Translations under genes and position numbers: made by a program | Shown here: positions 52,832-61,179 of the stretch, piece after piece | How positions within the stretch are numbered: position 1 is the first letter of the stretch | How the letters are laid out: the number at the start of each line of letters is the position of its first letter | Assembly (NCBI RefSeq): GCF_016834655.1 | Contig: NZ_JAENHP010000035.1 | Span: 1 to 64,000 of the forward strand | DNA length: 64,000 nucleotides | From: Paractinoplanes ovalisporus | GTDB lineage: Bacteria > Actinomycetota > Actinomycetes > Mycobacteriales > Micromonosporaceae | Reading direction: 5' to 3' | Notes under the pieces: model-generated | What the model was told of the DNA's origin: nothing | Seen by the model: only the letters and a program-made list of their open reading frames with translations | The model's database searches: none

Positions 52832-53302
52832 ATGGCAAGCAACGCAACGAATGCGTCGATTGACAGGCTGCGGGAGCAACACACGTTGCAGCAGCGTGAA
52901 CTACGCATGCGGCACGCTGCGCAGAAACGGGCCCTGGCAAGGGTGACCGTGCAACAGTCGGCTTTGGAAGCGGCGGAACGCGAGCGGGAAGCGGCAACGG
53001 AACGTCTGAATGCGGCTGTAGCGGAAGCGCATGAAGGGCGCGATGTCGCGGTGGCCGTGTTGACGCGTCTGTGCTCCTCGGTGCAGGACGTTGCGGGGCT
53101 GATCGGGCCGTCGGTGGCTGAGGTCCGCCGCGCGGTGCAGCGCGCGCCGGAGGCGGTCGTCAATCGGCAGGTGGAGCTGCTGTTGGCGAGTGGTGCGAAG
53201 CGGCGGCGGTTGCGGGCGGCGCCGGTTGAGGAGCGTTCTGAACCGGTGTCCTTGTCCGGTCATGGAGGCGGCGGCGAAGCAGAGATGGCGGGACCGCACT
53301 AG
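52832..53302 (+). CDS. Coiled-coil protein divergent from the relaxase
   Basis: 156 aa. Residues about 8-75 are a long charged coiled coil (DRLREQHTLQQRELRMRHAA; LEAAEREREAATERLNAAVA), followed by an HTH-like RLCSSVQDVAGLIGPSVAEV and RRAVQRAPE, and a basic tail (KRRRLRAAPVEER). The ATG at 52832 is 212 bp from the relaxase start. This is a plausible oriT-binding accessory protein or transfer repressor acting on the hairpins at 52738-52783 (inference). No family recognised. Confidence 0.65.
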   Translation: MASNATNASIDRLREQHTLQQRELRMRHAAQKRALARVTVQQSALEAAEREREAATERLNAAVAEAHEGRDVAVAVLTRLCSSVQDVAGLIGPSVAEVRRAVQRAPEAVVNRQVELLLASGAKRRRLRAAPVEERSEPVSLSGHGGGGEAEMAGPH

Positions 53303-53397
53303 TCGGTGGTTCGAGGGTGCGGAGGTCAGCGTCGGGGAGCTAGGTTGGATGCTGACCGTTGACGATGCCTTTGGTGTCGGATGCTTGGTCGACGTTT

Positions 53398-53460
53398 AGG
53401 CCGACGGACCTTGCCGGGTACACCTTCGCGGGTTGTCCTCCTTCGGGAGGCCGTCGGCCT
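53398..53460. repeat. Inverted repeat enclosing a UUCG-type hairpin
   Basis: AGGCCGACGG (53398-53407) pairs perfectly with CCGTCGGCCT (53451-53460). Inside, CCTCC-TTCG-GGAGG (53437-53450) is a hairpin with a UUCG tetraloop. It lies between convergent genes, next to a second strong hairpin. Likely a structured 3' end or terminator pair. Confidence 0.5.
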
Positions 53461-53475
53461 TCTTCACGCCTCAAT

Positions 53476-53504
53476 GCGGCCGGGGACCCTCGGTCCCCGG
53501 CCGC
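53476..53504. terminator. Terminator hairpin between convergent genes
   Basis: GCGGCCGGGGACC / GGTCCCCGGCCGC, 13-bp perfect stem with a 3-nt loop, 6 bp after the stop of the minus-strand 111-aa gene. Works in either direction. Confidence 0.75.
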
Positions 53505-53510
53505 GATGAG

Positions 53511-53846
53511 CTAGAACGGAACGTCTGTGTCGCTGAGCTGGTAAGCGGCCGAGGCTGGCTGTGCGACATCGAAGATGGCCTGCATGTCGCACACGCCTTC
53601 CTTCTCGGCGTCGGCGCGGAGAGTTTCGACGAAGCCGTCCGGCGCAGTGGCGTATCCATCGAGGATGGCAATGACCCATTCCGGTTCGGTGATCGGCGTG
53701 GTGTCGTCACCGAGCTCGATGCTGGGGCAGGGCCACGCGTCGCCTTCTTCGTAGATGTGGACGTAGTACGACCCGTGCCCGGGGCTCCATCCCGTAACAA
53801 CCAGCCGGATGCTTGCTGCCAGGTCGTTCAGTTCGTGTGAGCTCAC
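53511..53846 (-). CDS. Small acidic hypothetical protein
   Basis: 111 aa, acidic, alpha/beta-looking (SIRLVVTGWSPGHGSYYVHI; PEWVIAILDGYATAPDGFVE). The GTG at 53846 has AAGGACGG upstream. No family recognised. The upstream region contains an 8-bp hairpin and paired palindromes (53879-53951), suggesting regulated expression. It may belong to the plasmid maintenance set. Confidence 0.65.
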   Translation of the reverse strand: MSSHELNDLAASIRLVVTGWSPGHGSYYVHIYEEGDAWPCPSIELGDDTTPITEPEWVIAILDGYATAPDGFVETLRADAEKEGVCDMQAIFDVAQPASAAYQLSDTDVPF

Positions 53847-53878
53847 GATGAACCGTCCTTCTGATGCTTTTCGACGTT

Positions 53879-53951
53879 ATCGGGAGTTGCCGCTCCCGAT
53901 GAAGCAACTTTATCAATCAAATAGCTATATATCAATGCACTTAATAGCTAT
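53879..53951. promoter_or_regulatory. Hairpin and paired ATAGCTAT palindromes upstream of the 111-aa gene
   Basis: ATCGGGAG-TTGCCG-CTCCCGAT (53879-53900) is a perfect 8-bp hairpin. AATAGCTAT recurs at 53920-53928 and 53943-53951 (23 bp apart), each containing the palindrome ATAGCTAT, in an unusually AT-rich stretch (about 53900-53970). Candidate promoter with operator pair; an AT-rich origin is an alternative. Confidence 0.4.
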
Positions 53952-54250
53952 TCTGGTTTTAGTATCGTGAGATTAGAAAGCGCTAAAGAGGGCGTTTTCG
54001 CTGCTGGAGCGCGCCCAACTTGATTTTCAGGCGCTTTTTGGCCGGTGGGGGCGACCTGGGTCGCCAGGTTTCGCGGCGGCTGGAGCCAGGGCCGTGGCGG
54101 GGGTTTCGGGGAAAAGATCATGCGTCTTGTGCATGATGTTTTCCGCGCCCGTCGCGGCATTGGTGGAAGCCGTCGCGAAACCTATCCTGTTGGCGTAGCC
54201 AACGGCCAGAGAAGGCCTTTGTAGTGCGGCCGCAGGCCGCTCCGATGATG

Positions 54251-54290
54251 CCTTTGAGGCCGGCCCGCAACTGAGGGCCGGCCTCAAAGG
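54251..54290. terminator. Long terminator hairpin behind the SSB genes
   Basis: CCTTTGAGGCCGGCCC / GGGCCGGCCTCAAAGG: 16-bp perfect inverted repeat with an 8-nt loop, 11 bp downstream of the minus-strand SSB-like gene stop. The remainder of 53952-54250 shows no gene. Confidence 0.8.
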
Positions 54291-54300
54291 GCTTGTGTGC

Positions 54301-54768
54301 CTAGCGGTGATGCACGAGCTCCGGGTCGGTGACGACATCGGGCCAGGCGTCGGCGGCGATCTTCTCGCCGTGCGGCGTGACGACGAGGTCACCGCTTCGC
54401 TGCCGACGTGGTGTGCCCACGCCCGGGTGGCTGCTCTTCGGCAGGAGCAGAATCTCCGCCGGCGTTATGTTGATGACCGCTTGGTCGCTTCGATCGAGAT
54501 ACGGGAAGAACTTCTTCACCGTGACCAGGACCTCGGCGCCGGGCTGCAGCGAGCGGGCCAGCAGCATCTGCTGTTCGTCCCAGCAGGTCACCTCGAACTC
54601 CATCGGTTCGGTGGCGACCCACTTGCCGTCCTTACGGTAGCCGGTGCGGTGGGTGATGCGGAACTTGACGAAGACCCGGCCGCCACGGGCTTCTCCGTGC
54701 TCACTGCGGCCTCGAACCGTGCCCTGGATGAGACTGCTGAAGACTTGCTTGGACGGTTCCTGGTGCAC
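54301..54768 (-). CDS. Second SSB-like OB-fold protein
   Basis: 155 aa. RVFVKFRITHRTGYRKDGKW, EFEVTCWDEQQMLLARSLQP and GAEVLVTVKKFF are the strands of an SSB-type OB fold. The C-terminus lacks the acidic tip of cellular SSB. The GTG at 54768 has a perfect AGGAGG. It lies 77 bp behind the first SSB gene and is probably cotranscribed. The two SSB-type proteins likely protect transferred single strands at different steps (inference). Confidence 0.75.
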   Translation of the reverse strand: MHQEPSKQVFSSLIQGTVRGRSEHGEARGGRVFVKFRITHRTGYRKDGKWVATEPMEFEVTCWDEQQMLLARSLQPGAEVLVTVKKFFPYLDRSDQAVINITPAEILLLPKSSHPGVGTPRRQRSGDLVVTPHGEKIAADAWPDVVTDPELVHHR

Positions 54769-54845
54769 GACTAGCCTCCTGGGATCTCGAGCGGTGTGGT
54801 GCGGGAGGGGACGGGGCCAGCCGTTGGACTGGCCCCGGCTCTTGG

Positions 54846-55268
54846 TCAGGCGGGCTGCAGCTCGGGTTCGAGTTCGGCGGTTGTGGGGTCCCAGGGATCG
54901 CCTTCCGCCTTGGCGTCGTCCGCCGGGCGGGCGCCCTTGAACCGCATAGACAAGGACACGTTCTCGGCGCTGACCTCGAGGACGCCGCCAGGGGTGCCGT
55001 CTTGGCGGACGAATGGCCAGACGCCCAGGTCGTCGCGGGCGCGAACGGTGACGGTGTCGCCCTTGTTCAGCTCCGCGCACCGCTCGGCGAGGTCGCCCCA
55101 AGCGGTGACCTGCACCCACATCGGGGTGGTGTCGACCCACTCGCCATCGACCTTGCGGCGGCGGTTGTGGGCGACGCGGAGCCGGCACAGGGTCTGTCCG
55201 GTCTTGGTCTCCTCCAGCTCTGGCTTGGCGGCAAGGTTGCCCTCGAAGGTGAGATTGAATTCCGACAT
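54846..55268 (-). CDS. ssb: Single-stranded DNA-binding protein
   Basis: 140 aa OB fold: MSEFNLTFEGNLAAKPELEE, LCRLRVAHNRRRKVDGEW, PMWVQVTAWGDLAERCAELN and KGDTVTVRARDDL follow the SSB strand order. It is shorter than chromosomal SSB, with no acidic DDDIPF tip. Known role: coats single-stranded DNA in transfer and replication. The ATG at 55268 has GGGAG six nt upstream. A nested inverted repeat sits 112 nt upstream of the start. Confidence 0.85.
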   Translation of the reverse strand: MSEFNLTFEGNLAAKPELEETKTGQTLCRLRVAHNRRRKVDGEWVDTTPMWVQVTAWGDLAERCAELNKGDTVTVRARDDLGVWPFVRQDGTPGGVLEVSAENVSLSMRFKGARPADDAKAEGDPWDPTTAELEPELQPA

Positions 55269-55380
55269 GGCCGACTCCCGTCCTGGTGGTGCGGTGCGGC
55301 GCTACGCGCTGGCCGGATCGGCTGATCGGGGCGCCGCGGTGCCGCGCTGACGGGGCAGGTCCGAGCCCGCTCGTAGGCGC

Positions 55381-55472
55381 AGGGGTGCAAGCCCCGTTCG
55401 AGCCAGAAGATCTTGGCGTCGAGCAGGGCGAGACGGTGTTGGCCAAGATGTTCTGCCGGGGCTTGCACCCCT
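55381..55472 (-). promoter_or_regulatory. Nested inverted-repeat leader motif upstream of ssb (copy A)
   Basis: Outer arms AGGGGTGCAAGCCCCG (55381-55396) and its perfect complement (55457-55472). Inner arms AGAAGATCTTGGC (55405-55417) and GCCAAGATGTTCT (55442-55454), 12 of 13 paired. The same inner sequences occur upstream of the DUF932 gene at 62475-62510. It lies 112 nt before the ssb start. Candidate structured RNA leader or protein-binding DNA element. Confidence 0.6.
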
Positions 55473-55577
55473 GGCCTGGGTGGGCTGACCTTGGGGTCCC
55501 TCAGCGGCGACATCTGCGGACGTCCGCAGGCCTGCGACCCGTGTGCGCGTGCGACGTCCGGTCACCGGGTGACAGCG

Positions 55578-56507
55578 TCACGGTCCAGGAGTGCCCTGCC
55601 GGCGTGGGCTGCGCAGTCCGGCGTGCCAACCCGAGGCGAACGTGCGGTGGACTTCGGCGCGTCCGAGCCCTGCGCGTAAGGCTGCTTGTGTGAGTGCGCG
55701 ACGTGCGGTGGCCTCGGTCATGCCCGTTCGCTCGGCCAGTTGCCCGAGCCGGAACGCGGCCCGGTTCAGGGTGGCATTGCGGCCTCCGCCGCTGATGCGC
55801 CGGCCGTCGAGAATGACCGGCCGAGGCGCGCGCAGCACACGCTCGACTTCCCCTGTCAGCGCGGCCTGCCCATATCTGCTCACGTCCGCGATCGGAGCCG
55901 CCTCGGGGACAGCCGGTGGTTGCGGAGCCACGAGAAGGCTTAGGGCTGGTGGGCAAGCTGGTAGATGGGCGGTATCCCACGGCTGACGGAACCTGTAGCG
56001 GATGCCGGATACGTGTAAAGACGGCGGGGCTACTACGAAGCCACCGCGTCCTCGCCAGTCGACGCCGGGCAGGATTGCGATTCGACTGGGTAGGCCGGCA
56101 GAGGCATACCACAGATGCCAGCCGCGTCCGGTGCGGATCAATGGACCGCTGAGCCGGATGACCTTGAGAAGGTCGAGGATCTGGTGGAGCCCATCGTTGG
56201 TGTCGATGTCGCATACGTCGAGGACTGTCCCGGTGGCCAGGCCGATGTTTGCGTAGGGCCACAGAGACCACCAACGTCTAACGACCTCGGGATGGCGGGA
56301 CGCCCCATGCAAACCCTTCCGTAGGCGCGGATGTTTGCCCGGTGACGAGCACCTTGCTCCGGCGCGACAGCTGCACCGACCGTCCACGCCGGGGGAGTGC
56401 AGCGGCAACACTGGCATTCCTGCCGCGGCATAGGTGGTTGCGGCGGCGACGAGCTCGGCGTGGGCGGTCGATCCGCGACTGGCGTCCTGCCCCCAGGCGG
56501 CGGTCAC
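55578..56507 (-). CDS. Bifunctional DNA primase/polymerase (prim-pol) domain protein
   Basis: 309 aa. AAATTYAAAGMPVLPLHSPG and GARCSSPGKHPRLRKGLHGA begin the prim-pol domain, with ANIGLATGTVLDVCDIDTND supplying the catalytic D-x-D and LIRTGRGWHLWYA the His strand. The C-terminus has an HTH-like LAERTGMTEATARRALTQAA. Known role: primer synthesis for plasmid DNA, often in place of a dedicated replication initiator. The ATG at 56507 is chosen. Same strand as ssb and parB-like genes. Confidence 0.8.
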   Translation of the reverse strand: MTAAWGQDASRGSTAHAELVAAATTYAAAGMPVLPLHSPGVDGRCSCRAGARCSSPGKHPRLRKGLHGASRHPEVVRRWWSLWPYANIGLATGTVLDVCDIDTNDGLHQILDLLKVIRLSGPLIRTGRGWHLWYASAGLPSRIAILPGVDWRGRGGFVVAPPSLHVSGIRYRFRQPWDTAHLPACPPALSLLVAPQPPAVPEAAPIADVSRYGQAALTGEVERVLRAPRPVILDGRRISGGGRNATLNRAAFRLGQLAERTGMTEATARRALTQAALRAGLGRAEVHRTFASGWHAGLRSPRRQGTPGP

Positions 56508-56838
56508 GGTGCGTCCTTACGGCCACGAATGACGTGGAGCGCCTGCGAAACGACGCTAGAGCAGGGCGCGGCAGCGTTGTGGCAACGCCGCAGCATCACC
56601 GGCGCCGAAAGGGGATCACAGATGCCAGGTCTGCGTGCGAGACGTGGGTGGTGAGACACAACGGGCTCCCTTGCCGCGAACGGGCGACGTGTGTCGCGGC
56701 GTCCGGCTGACCGAGCAAGGCCGTGAATCACAGCGGCGCCGCGGATTGCGTGCGGAATCGGGGGTAGGCCGCGGTTACGGTCCTCGCCCCCGGGCTGTGA
56801 TCGCGCACGCCGTGCGCGGATCACAGCCGTGAGGACAC
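56508..56838. other. Intergenic between ParB-like gene and primase
   Basis: 331 bp with no supported gene. It contains the ParB terminator (56793-56828) and must contain the primase promoter; no clear promoter elements are readable. Confidence 0.4.
56793..56828 (-). terminator. Terminator hairpin behind the ParB-like gene
   Basis: GGCTGTGATC-GCGCA / TGCGC-G-GATCACAGCC, 15 paired bases with a one-nt bulge and a 5-nt loop, 10 bp after the stop. Confidence 0.7.
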
Positions 56839-58497
56839 TCAGCCCGCGTCAGGGATGTCCTGATCGTCATCGGCGTGCACCTGCAGTTGGACGTCCGGTA
56901 TCGGTGGCATCGCCTCGTCTGTGTCCTGGTCCGGTTCCATCTCGGTGTCGTCGGCGGTCCAGGACTCGTAGAGGTCCTGCTCGTCGGCCGTCAGCGGGTA
57001 TCCGAGATCGCGCAGCTTGTCGTACCAAGCGACGGCTCTTTCTTCGTTGACCCACATCCGATGCGGCCGAGCCAAGTCCTCCAGGTTGTCCTCTGACGTG
57101 CAGATGTACTTGGCGACCAAGCTGCGGCGCAGGCGGTCCTCACCTGCGCCGTCAAGGACCTCGTCGTCGGAGCCGCCAAGAGCGCGGTACAACTCGTCGA
57201 GATCACCGGAGTAGTTCATCGACTTGCCGAGCATGGCGGCCCGCAAGGCGGGCACGAACAGACTCCGGGCGGACTTGGCGGTGCCGAACATCGCGACAAT
57301 GAACTCGCGGCGTACCTTCGCGGCCAGCCGCAAACGTTCAGCGCGCTCTCTCGTCTGCTGCGCTTCGAGCTCCCGAGCCGCGATCTCCTCCGAGTTCAGT
57401 CCTCGATACGCCGTGGGGACAGGCTTACGACGTGCATAGCCACGCTCGGCTGGGTCGTCGCAATACACCACAGCCTGGGCCTGGCCACCGCTGTCCTTCT
57501 CCACGAAGGCCCGGAAGCCGGGTTGAGTCTTGACCGTCTCGATGTCGACCGGCTGGCCGTCGGAGTCCACGAGCAGGTCAGCGCGCTCCGCGGTGCCGTC
57601 GTATCCGAAGCCGCGCGGCTTGGGCGTCACCTCGACGCCTTCGAGCACCAGCTGTGCTTTGACCAATTCTTTGTGGTGGGCGTACGCACGCCGTTCCCTG
57701 AGCCGGGACAGCTCGTGCTTGAAGTCGTACGGGTTGCTGAGCTTCTCCAGCAGTTTGTTCTGCCCGTCCGGGTCGTCGGCGAACTCCTCGAGCGCGTGCG
57801 TCTGCACGAGGTCCAAGGTGCCTGCATTAAGAGCGCGCTGCGCGGCGGCTGGCAGGCTTCGCGCCTTGACCGCCGTGCGGATCTGGCTGACGTCTACGCG
57901 GCGCGCGTCCGCGATCTGCTGGTCGCTGAGGCCAAGGTCGAGCAGCATCTGGTATGCCTCAGCCTTCTCGAGGCCCTCCAGATCCTTGTGATGGTCGTTG
58001 AGCTCCAACGTTTGCAGGATGAGCTGAATCTCGTCGTCGGTGTCGGCGATGAAGCACGGGAGGTCGAAGCGCTCGGCCGCGATCGCCGCCATGCGTCGCC
58101 GCAGTCCCTTGACAACCGCGAAGTGCTCAACGGGTTCAGCGCCCTCGATCGGCTCGCCCGCCGCGTTGGTCGGGGTATGAAGGCCGATCGACCGCACGAC
58201 GAGTGGGGCGCGGACGCCGAACAGGCGAACTGAGGCGATCAGGTCGCTCAGGTCTCCCATCTTTGCGCGCTTGAATCCTTGCGGTTCGTGTAGGAATCGC
58301 GCGTCGAGAACCGCGGCACGAAACGGTAGAGGCTGTTCGCCCTGAGTGCTGTTCAGGTGGACGGGGCCGTCCACGGCTTCGCCGATCAGAACAGGTTCGG
58401 ACAGGGCCAATTCCGAGCCAGTTGTGTGCTGTACTTCGAGTTCGGCGAGGTTGTTGGTCGGGAAGGACTCGCTGGTTTCGTTGACGACGGCGGTCAT
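56839..58497 (-). CDS. ParB-like partition/nuclease-domain protein
   Basis: 552 aa. Residues about 60-150 form a ParB/sulfiredoxin-like domain with VKGLRRRMAAIAAERFDLP in place of GERR. LQTLELNDHHKDLEGLEKAE and LGLSDQQIADARRVDVSQIR (HTH, about 189-206) follow. The C-terminal 300 residues are unusual for ParB: charged, with EIAARELEAQQTRERAERLR and an acidic end. Known role: centromere binding in partition or KorB-like repression. The nearest ParA-type ATPase is far away, at 10.9 kb. The ATG at 58497 has GGAGG. Confidence 0.8.
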   Translation of the reverse strand: MTAVVNETSESFPTNNLAELEVQHTTGSELALSEPVLIGEAVDGPVHLNSTQGEQPLPFRAAVLDARFLHEPQGFKRAKMGDLSDLIASVRLFGVRAPLVVRSIGLHTPTNAAGEPIEGAEPVEHFAVVKGLRRRMAAIAAERFDLPCFIADTDDEIQLILQTLELNDHHKDLEGLEKAEAYQMLLDLGLSDQQIADARRVDVSQIRTAVKARSLPAAAQRALNAGTLDLVQTHALEEFADDPDGQNKLLEKLSNPYDFKHELSRLRERRAYAHHKELVKAQLVLEGVEVTPKPRGFGYDGTAERADLLVDSDGQPVDIETVKTQPGFRAFVEKDSGGQAQAVVYCDDPAERGYARRKPVPTAYRGLNSEEIAARELEAQQTRERAERLRLAAKVRREFIVAMFGTAKSARSLFVPALRAAMLGKSMNYSGDLDELYRALGGSDDEVLDGAGEDRLRRSLVAKYICTSEDNLEDLARPHRMWVNEERAVAWYDKLRDLGYPLTADEQDLYESWTADDTEMEPDQDTDEAMPPIPDVQLQVHADDDQDIPDAG

Positions 58498-58606
58498 TCG
58501 GACGCACCTCCACATCGTTGTCCGGTCATGAGATCTAGGCTCGAGCGGGTGCCCGAGCGACGGCTGACGTGATCCGATGTGGGCCGGCCGATTGGCGTGG
58601 ACCTGC

Positions 58607-58655
58607 AGGCCCACCCCTGGACACCGCGTTCCGCGGCAGTTGGTGGGGTGGGCTT
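58607..58655. repeat. Nested inverted repeat upstream of the ParB-like gene
   Basis: AGGCCCACCCC (58607-58617) pairs with GGGGTGGGCTT (58645-58655), 10 of 11. Inside, CCGCG-TTC-CGCGG (58624-58636) is a perfect hairpin. It lies 110 nt before the ParB-like start, in the 255-bp gap after the DUF4192 gene. Candidate parS-like site, leader hairpin or terminator of the gene upstream. Confidence 0.45.
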
Positions 58656-58752
58656 GCGGGTCACGCCACGGGCGGTCAGGATCAACGGCTGGCCGTGCCG
58701 GCACCTGCCAAGGCAGCTGGAAGCTGAGGGGTTTGCCGCGAGGGGTCCGACG

Positions 58753-59670
58753 TCAGTGGCCGCCGGCCCGATGCAGTCGGTGTGCGGGTATACGCGTACG
58801 CACGATGTCACCGACCAGCCGCGTGAGCCGATCGTCTGGGCTCTCCTGGGTGGCCCGATTTAACGCCACCTCGGCGAGCGCATGATCGTCGCGCCGCCAG
58901 GCGGACCATGCGGCTAGCGTCGCTGGGCCGGTCACGTAGCGGTCGGGAACGCGGCGCACCACGTCGAACCAAAGGTCCCGCTGCCACATACGCGCACATA
59001 CGGAGTGAAGTGCGGTTTGGAGGACGTCGTGATGTGTCAGGGCGAGTGCGAGCGGTGCTAGCTGCTCGGGTGTAAGCCTCTGGCCTTGTTTGGCGTCCGC
59101 GAGGACAGCACCGAGCAGGCCAGTGACGGCAACATCGGGTGCCAGGACCGCCAGCGCTGCCTCCGTCTCGGCCTGTCCTACCAAATCGGGTGCCAGGAGG
59201 CCGACCAAAGCTCGGCGCGAGGGCAAGGCAGTCCGGCCCTCTACGGTGAGCTGGGTGGCGATCTGGTTGTTGGCCGGATCGAAAACGATGCCGTTCCGTG
59301 CCGAACAGGAGCAGCCAGCGAGGATGCATTCGCACCGGGAATCGGTGACTAGCAGCAAGGTGTGCAGCCGGAGAAACAGGTTCAAGATCTGTCCCACCCT
59401 GGCGGTGACGGATCGGACCATCGGGCTGGGCCCATAGCTGACCAGCGCGACCTCGGTACATGGATCGGCCGGGGCTCGCAGCATCAGATGCTCCGCCAAC
59501 GCGACAGCCGAGAACCGGAGCGGCTCGGCCGCCACTCCGAGGACACGTTGATCATCGCTCAGGTACAACGCGACGACCTCGTCGGCGGGGTGATAGCCCA
59601 ACACGTACGGGATGGCGCCCAGCAGGTTCTGTGGACTGCGGACGAAGGTGTCAGATGTTGAGTCGGTCAT
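58753..59670 (-). CDS. DUF4192 protein
   Basis: 305 aa. NLLGAIPYVLGYHPADEVVA at the N-terminus and LAPLALALTHHDVLQTALHS in the C-terminal half are hallmarks of DUF4192, a family common in actinobacteria and on their plasmids, function unknown. The middle has a Cys cluster (CECILAGCSCSARN), possibly metal binding. The ATG at 59670 has AAGGGA. It follows the zinc-finger-like gene by 47 bp; probably one operon. Confidence 0.75.
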   Translation of the reverse strand: MTDSTSDTFVRSPQNLLGAIPYVLGYHPADEVVALYLSDDQRVLGVAAEPLRFSAVALAEHLMLRAPADPCTEVALVSYGPSPMVRSVTARVGQILNLFLRLHTLLLVTDSRCECILAGCSCSARNGIVFDPANNQIATQLTVEGRTALPSRRALVGLLAPDLVGQAETEAALAVLAPDVAVTGLLGAVLADAKQGQRLTPEQLAPLALALTHHDVLQTALHSVCARMWQRDLWFDVVRRVPDRYVTGPATLAAWSAWRRDDHALAEVALNRATQESPDDRLTRLVGDIVRTRIPAHRLHRAGGH

Positions 59671-59717
59671 GTTCGAGTCCCTTCAACAGGGGCAAGGGGC
59701 ACTGGCGAGCGGCGATC

Positions 59718-61046
59718 TCAGCCGGCGTTGGTCGTCTGTTCGGTGATCTCGGGGCGCGGCGGAAGCTTCCCCAGGACCCGTACGGTCGTAGTGGTCCTGA
59801 TCGGTTTGTCCTGAGGACCGCGCAGATGTGGTCGTACGACGATCCAGTCCCGCAGCATTCGGCCTGGCCCGTGTGGCTGGTGACGCCAGTGGGGCGCGAC
59901 CCACCAGCGGTAGTCCCGATTGTTCGAGTTGCCGGAGGCAGCGCGCTGGGCGGAGGTCGACGTCGTGCGTGCGCCGCGGATGCTTACCAGCTGAATCGTC
60001 GGTTCGGGGCGTCTGGCGCGCTGGTAGCTCTTTCGGATCGACGTGTCGGCCCGCGTAGTCGCTGTCTCGGCAAGTCGCTGCCGGATGAGCCGCCAAGTCG
60101 TCAGCAAAGCGGCCGCCGGATGCACTGCGGTGACGAGTTGTCCGGGCCGCAGCGCGACGGCGAAGACTGGGATCAGCCAACCCACTTCCGTACGCAACAG
60201 CTGCAGTCTCGCCGGGGGCAGGCCGGACCCGACGCTGCGGTATCCGACCAGTTGGACAGCATCGCCGTACGTGCCCCACGACGCCGCGATGCAGCTTCGA
60301 TGGGCATCGACTGGCCGCGTCCACGCGACGAAACCATGTGCGGCCGGCAGATCACCGGGGGCATATCTCATCCGCGGCATAACCTCCGCGGCGTTGCGAG
60401 TCAGCTCGGTGAAGTCGTTGTCGATCCAGAACAGCCGAGTGCCCGCCAAGCTAGCCGCCAGTGGTCTGCGTACGTTGGGATGGCTTAGACCGAAAGGCAG
60501 CGCAGTCTCACCGCCGATCAGGCTGGCGAGCCGATCACGAATCTTCGGCAGCGTCCTCGCCGGTAACGGGTCAATCGCCCACTGGCCGCCTACAGCCAGT
60601 GCACGGCCGGGAACCAGCGAGGCGAGGACCTGGTCGAGCATGACGGCGAGATGCGCGATGACTTCGGTGCTGAGGGCCCGTTTGTGTGCTGTGATCCGGT
60701 CCACAAGGCCCTGCAGGTCTCTGGGCTCGACTAGGACGGCGCACTCGATACATGCGGACCAGCGGGTGCCGTAGTTGCGAACGACTGTGCCGTTGACGGT
60801 TTCGACCTTGGCGAAGACAGCTCGTTCAGTGTGGTAGACGAACAGAATTCTCGGGTCGGTGCAGAAATCGCAGACGTAGGTGGCCTCGACGGAGTCGGCA
60901 GGCACCGGCTCGGGCGGGTGATCCGTGCTCTTCCAGGCCGGATGCTCGAACGAAATGACGCCGGCCGGCAGTTCGACGTGGACATCAAGAGGGCTGCCGC
61001 AGTTGCCGCATGCGAACGTGTCGCCATCGGTGCGGCTGGAGTTCAC
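59718..61046 (-). CDS. Plasmid-type hypothetical protein with N-terminal Cys pairs
   Basis: 442 aa. DTFACGNCGSPLDVHVEL and ATYVCDFCTDPRILFVYHT are two CxxC pairs near the N-terminus (zinc ribbon-like). The middle is helical (LAVMLDQVLASLVPGRALAV), and the C-terminal 100 residues are basic and Arg/Thr-rich. No family recognised. The GTG at 61046 has GGAG six nt upstream; the upstream in-frame region is not coding-like. In operon order with DUF4192. Confidence 0.65.
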   Translation of the reverse strand: MNSSRTDGDTFACGNCGSPLDVHVELPAGVISFEHPAWKSTDHPPEPVPADSVEATYVCDFCTDPRILFVYHTERAVFAKVETVNGTVVRNYGTRWSACIECAVLVEPRDLQGLVDRITAHKRALSTEVIAHLAVMLDQVLASLVPGRALAVGGQWAIDPLPARTLPKIRDRLASLIGGETALPFGLSHPNVRRPLAASLAGTRLFWIDNDFTELTRNAAEVMPRMRYAPGDLPAAHGFVAWTRPVDAHRSCIAASWGTYGDAVQLVGYRSVGSGLPPARLQLLRTEVGWLIPVFAVALRPGQLVTAVHPAAALLTTWRLIRQRLAETATTRADTSIRKSYQRARRPEPTIQLVSIRGARTTSTSAQRAASGNSNNRDYRWWVAPHWRHQPHGPGRMLRDWIVVRPHLRGPQDKPIRTTTTVRVLGKLPPRPEITEQTTNAG

Positions 61047-61114
61047 ACGGTTCTCCGCAGCGCGAGAACAGCGATGTGCCGTTGGGACGGCATGGATTCC
61101 TCCGAAGATCGAAG

Positions 61115-61146
61115 TCAGGGCGCCCACCGATCGATGGGCGCCCTGA
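61115..61146 (-). terminator. Terminator hairpin behind the DUF932 gene
   Basis: TCAGGGCGCCCA / TGGGCGCCCTGA, 12-bp perfect stem with an 8-nt loop, 33 bp after the DUF932 stop. Could limit read-through into the Cys-pair gene. Confidence 0.65.
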
Positions 61147-61179
61147 GAGAGATGCGTTCGTAGCCGGATCGGCGGGACG

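Noticed and set aside
53262..53399. 45-aa frame after the coiled-coil gene
   Set aside because: Overlaps the coiled-coil gene by 41 nt and has no clear Shine-Dalgarno; too little evidence.
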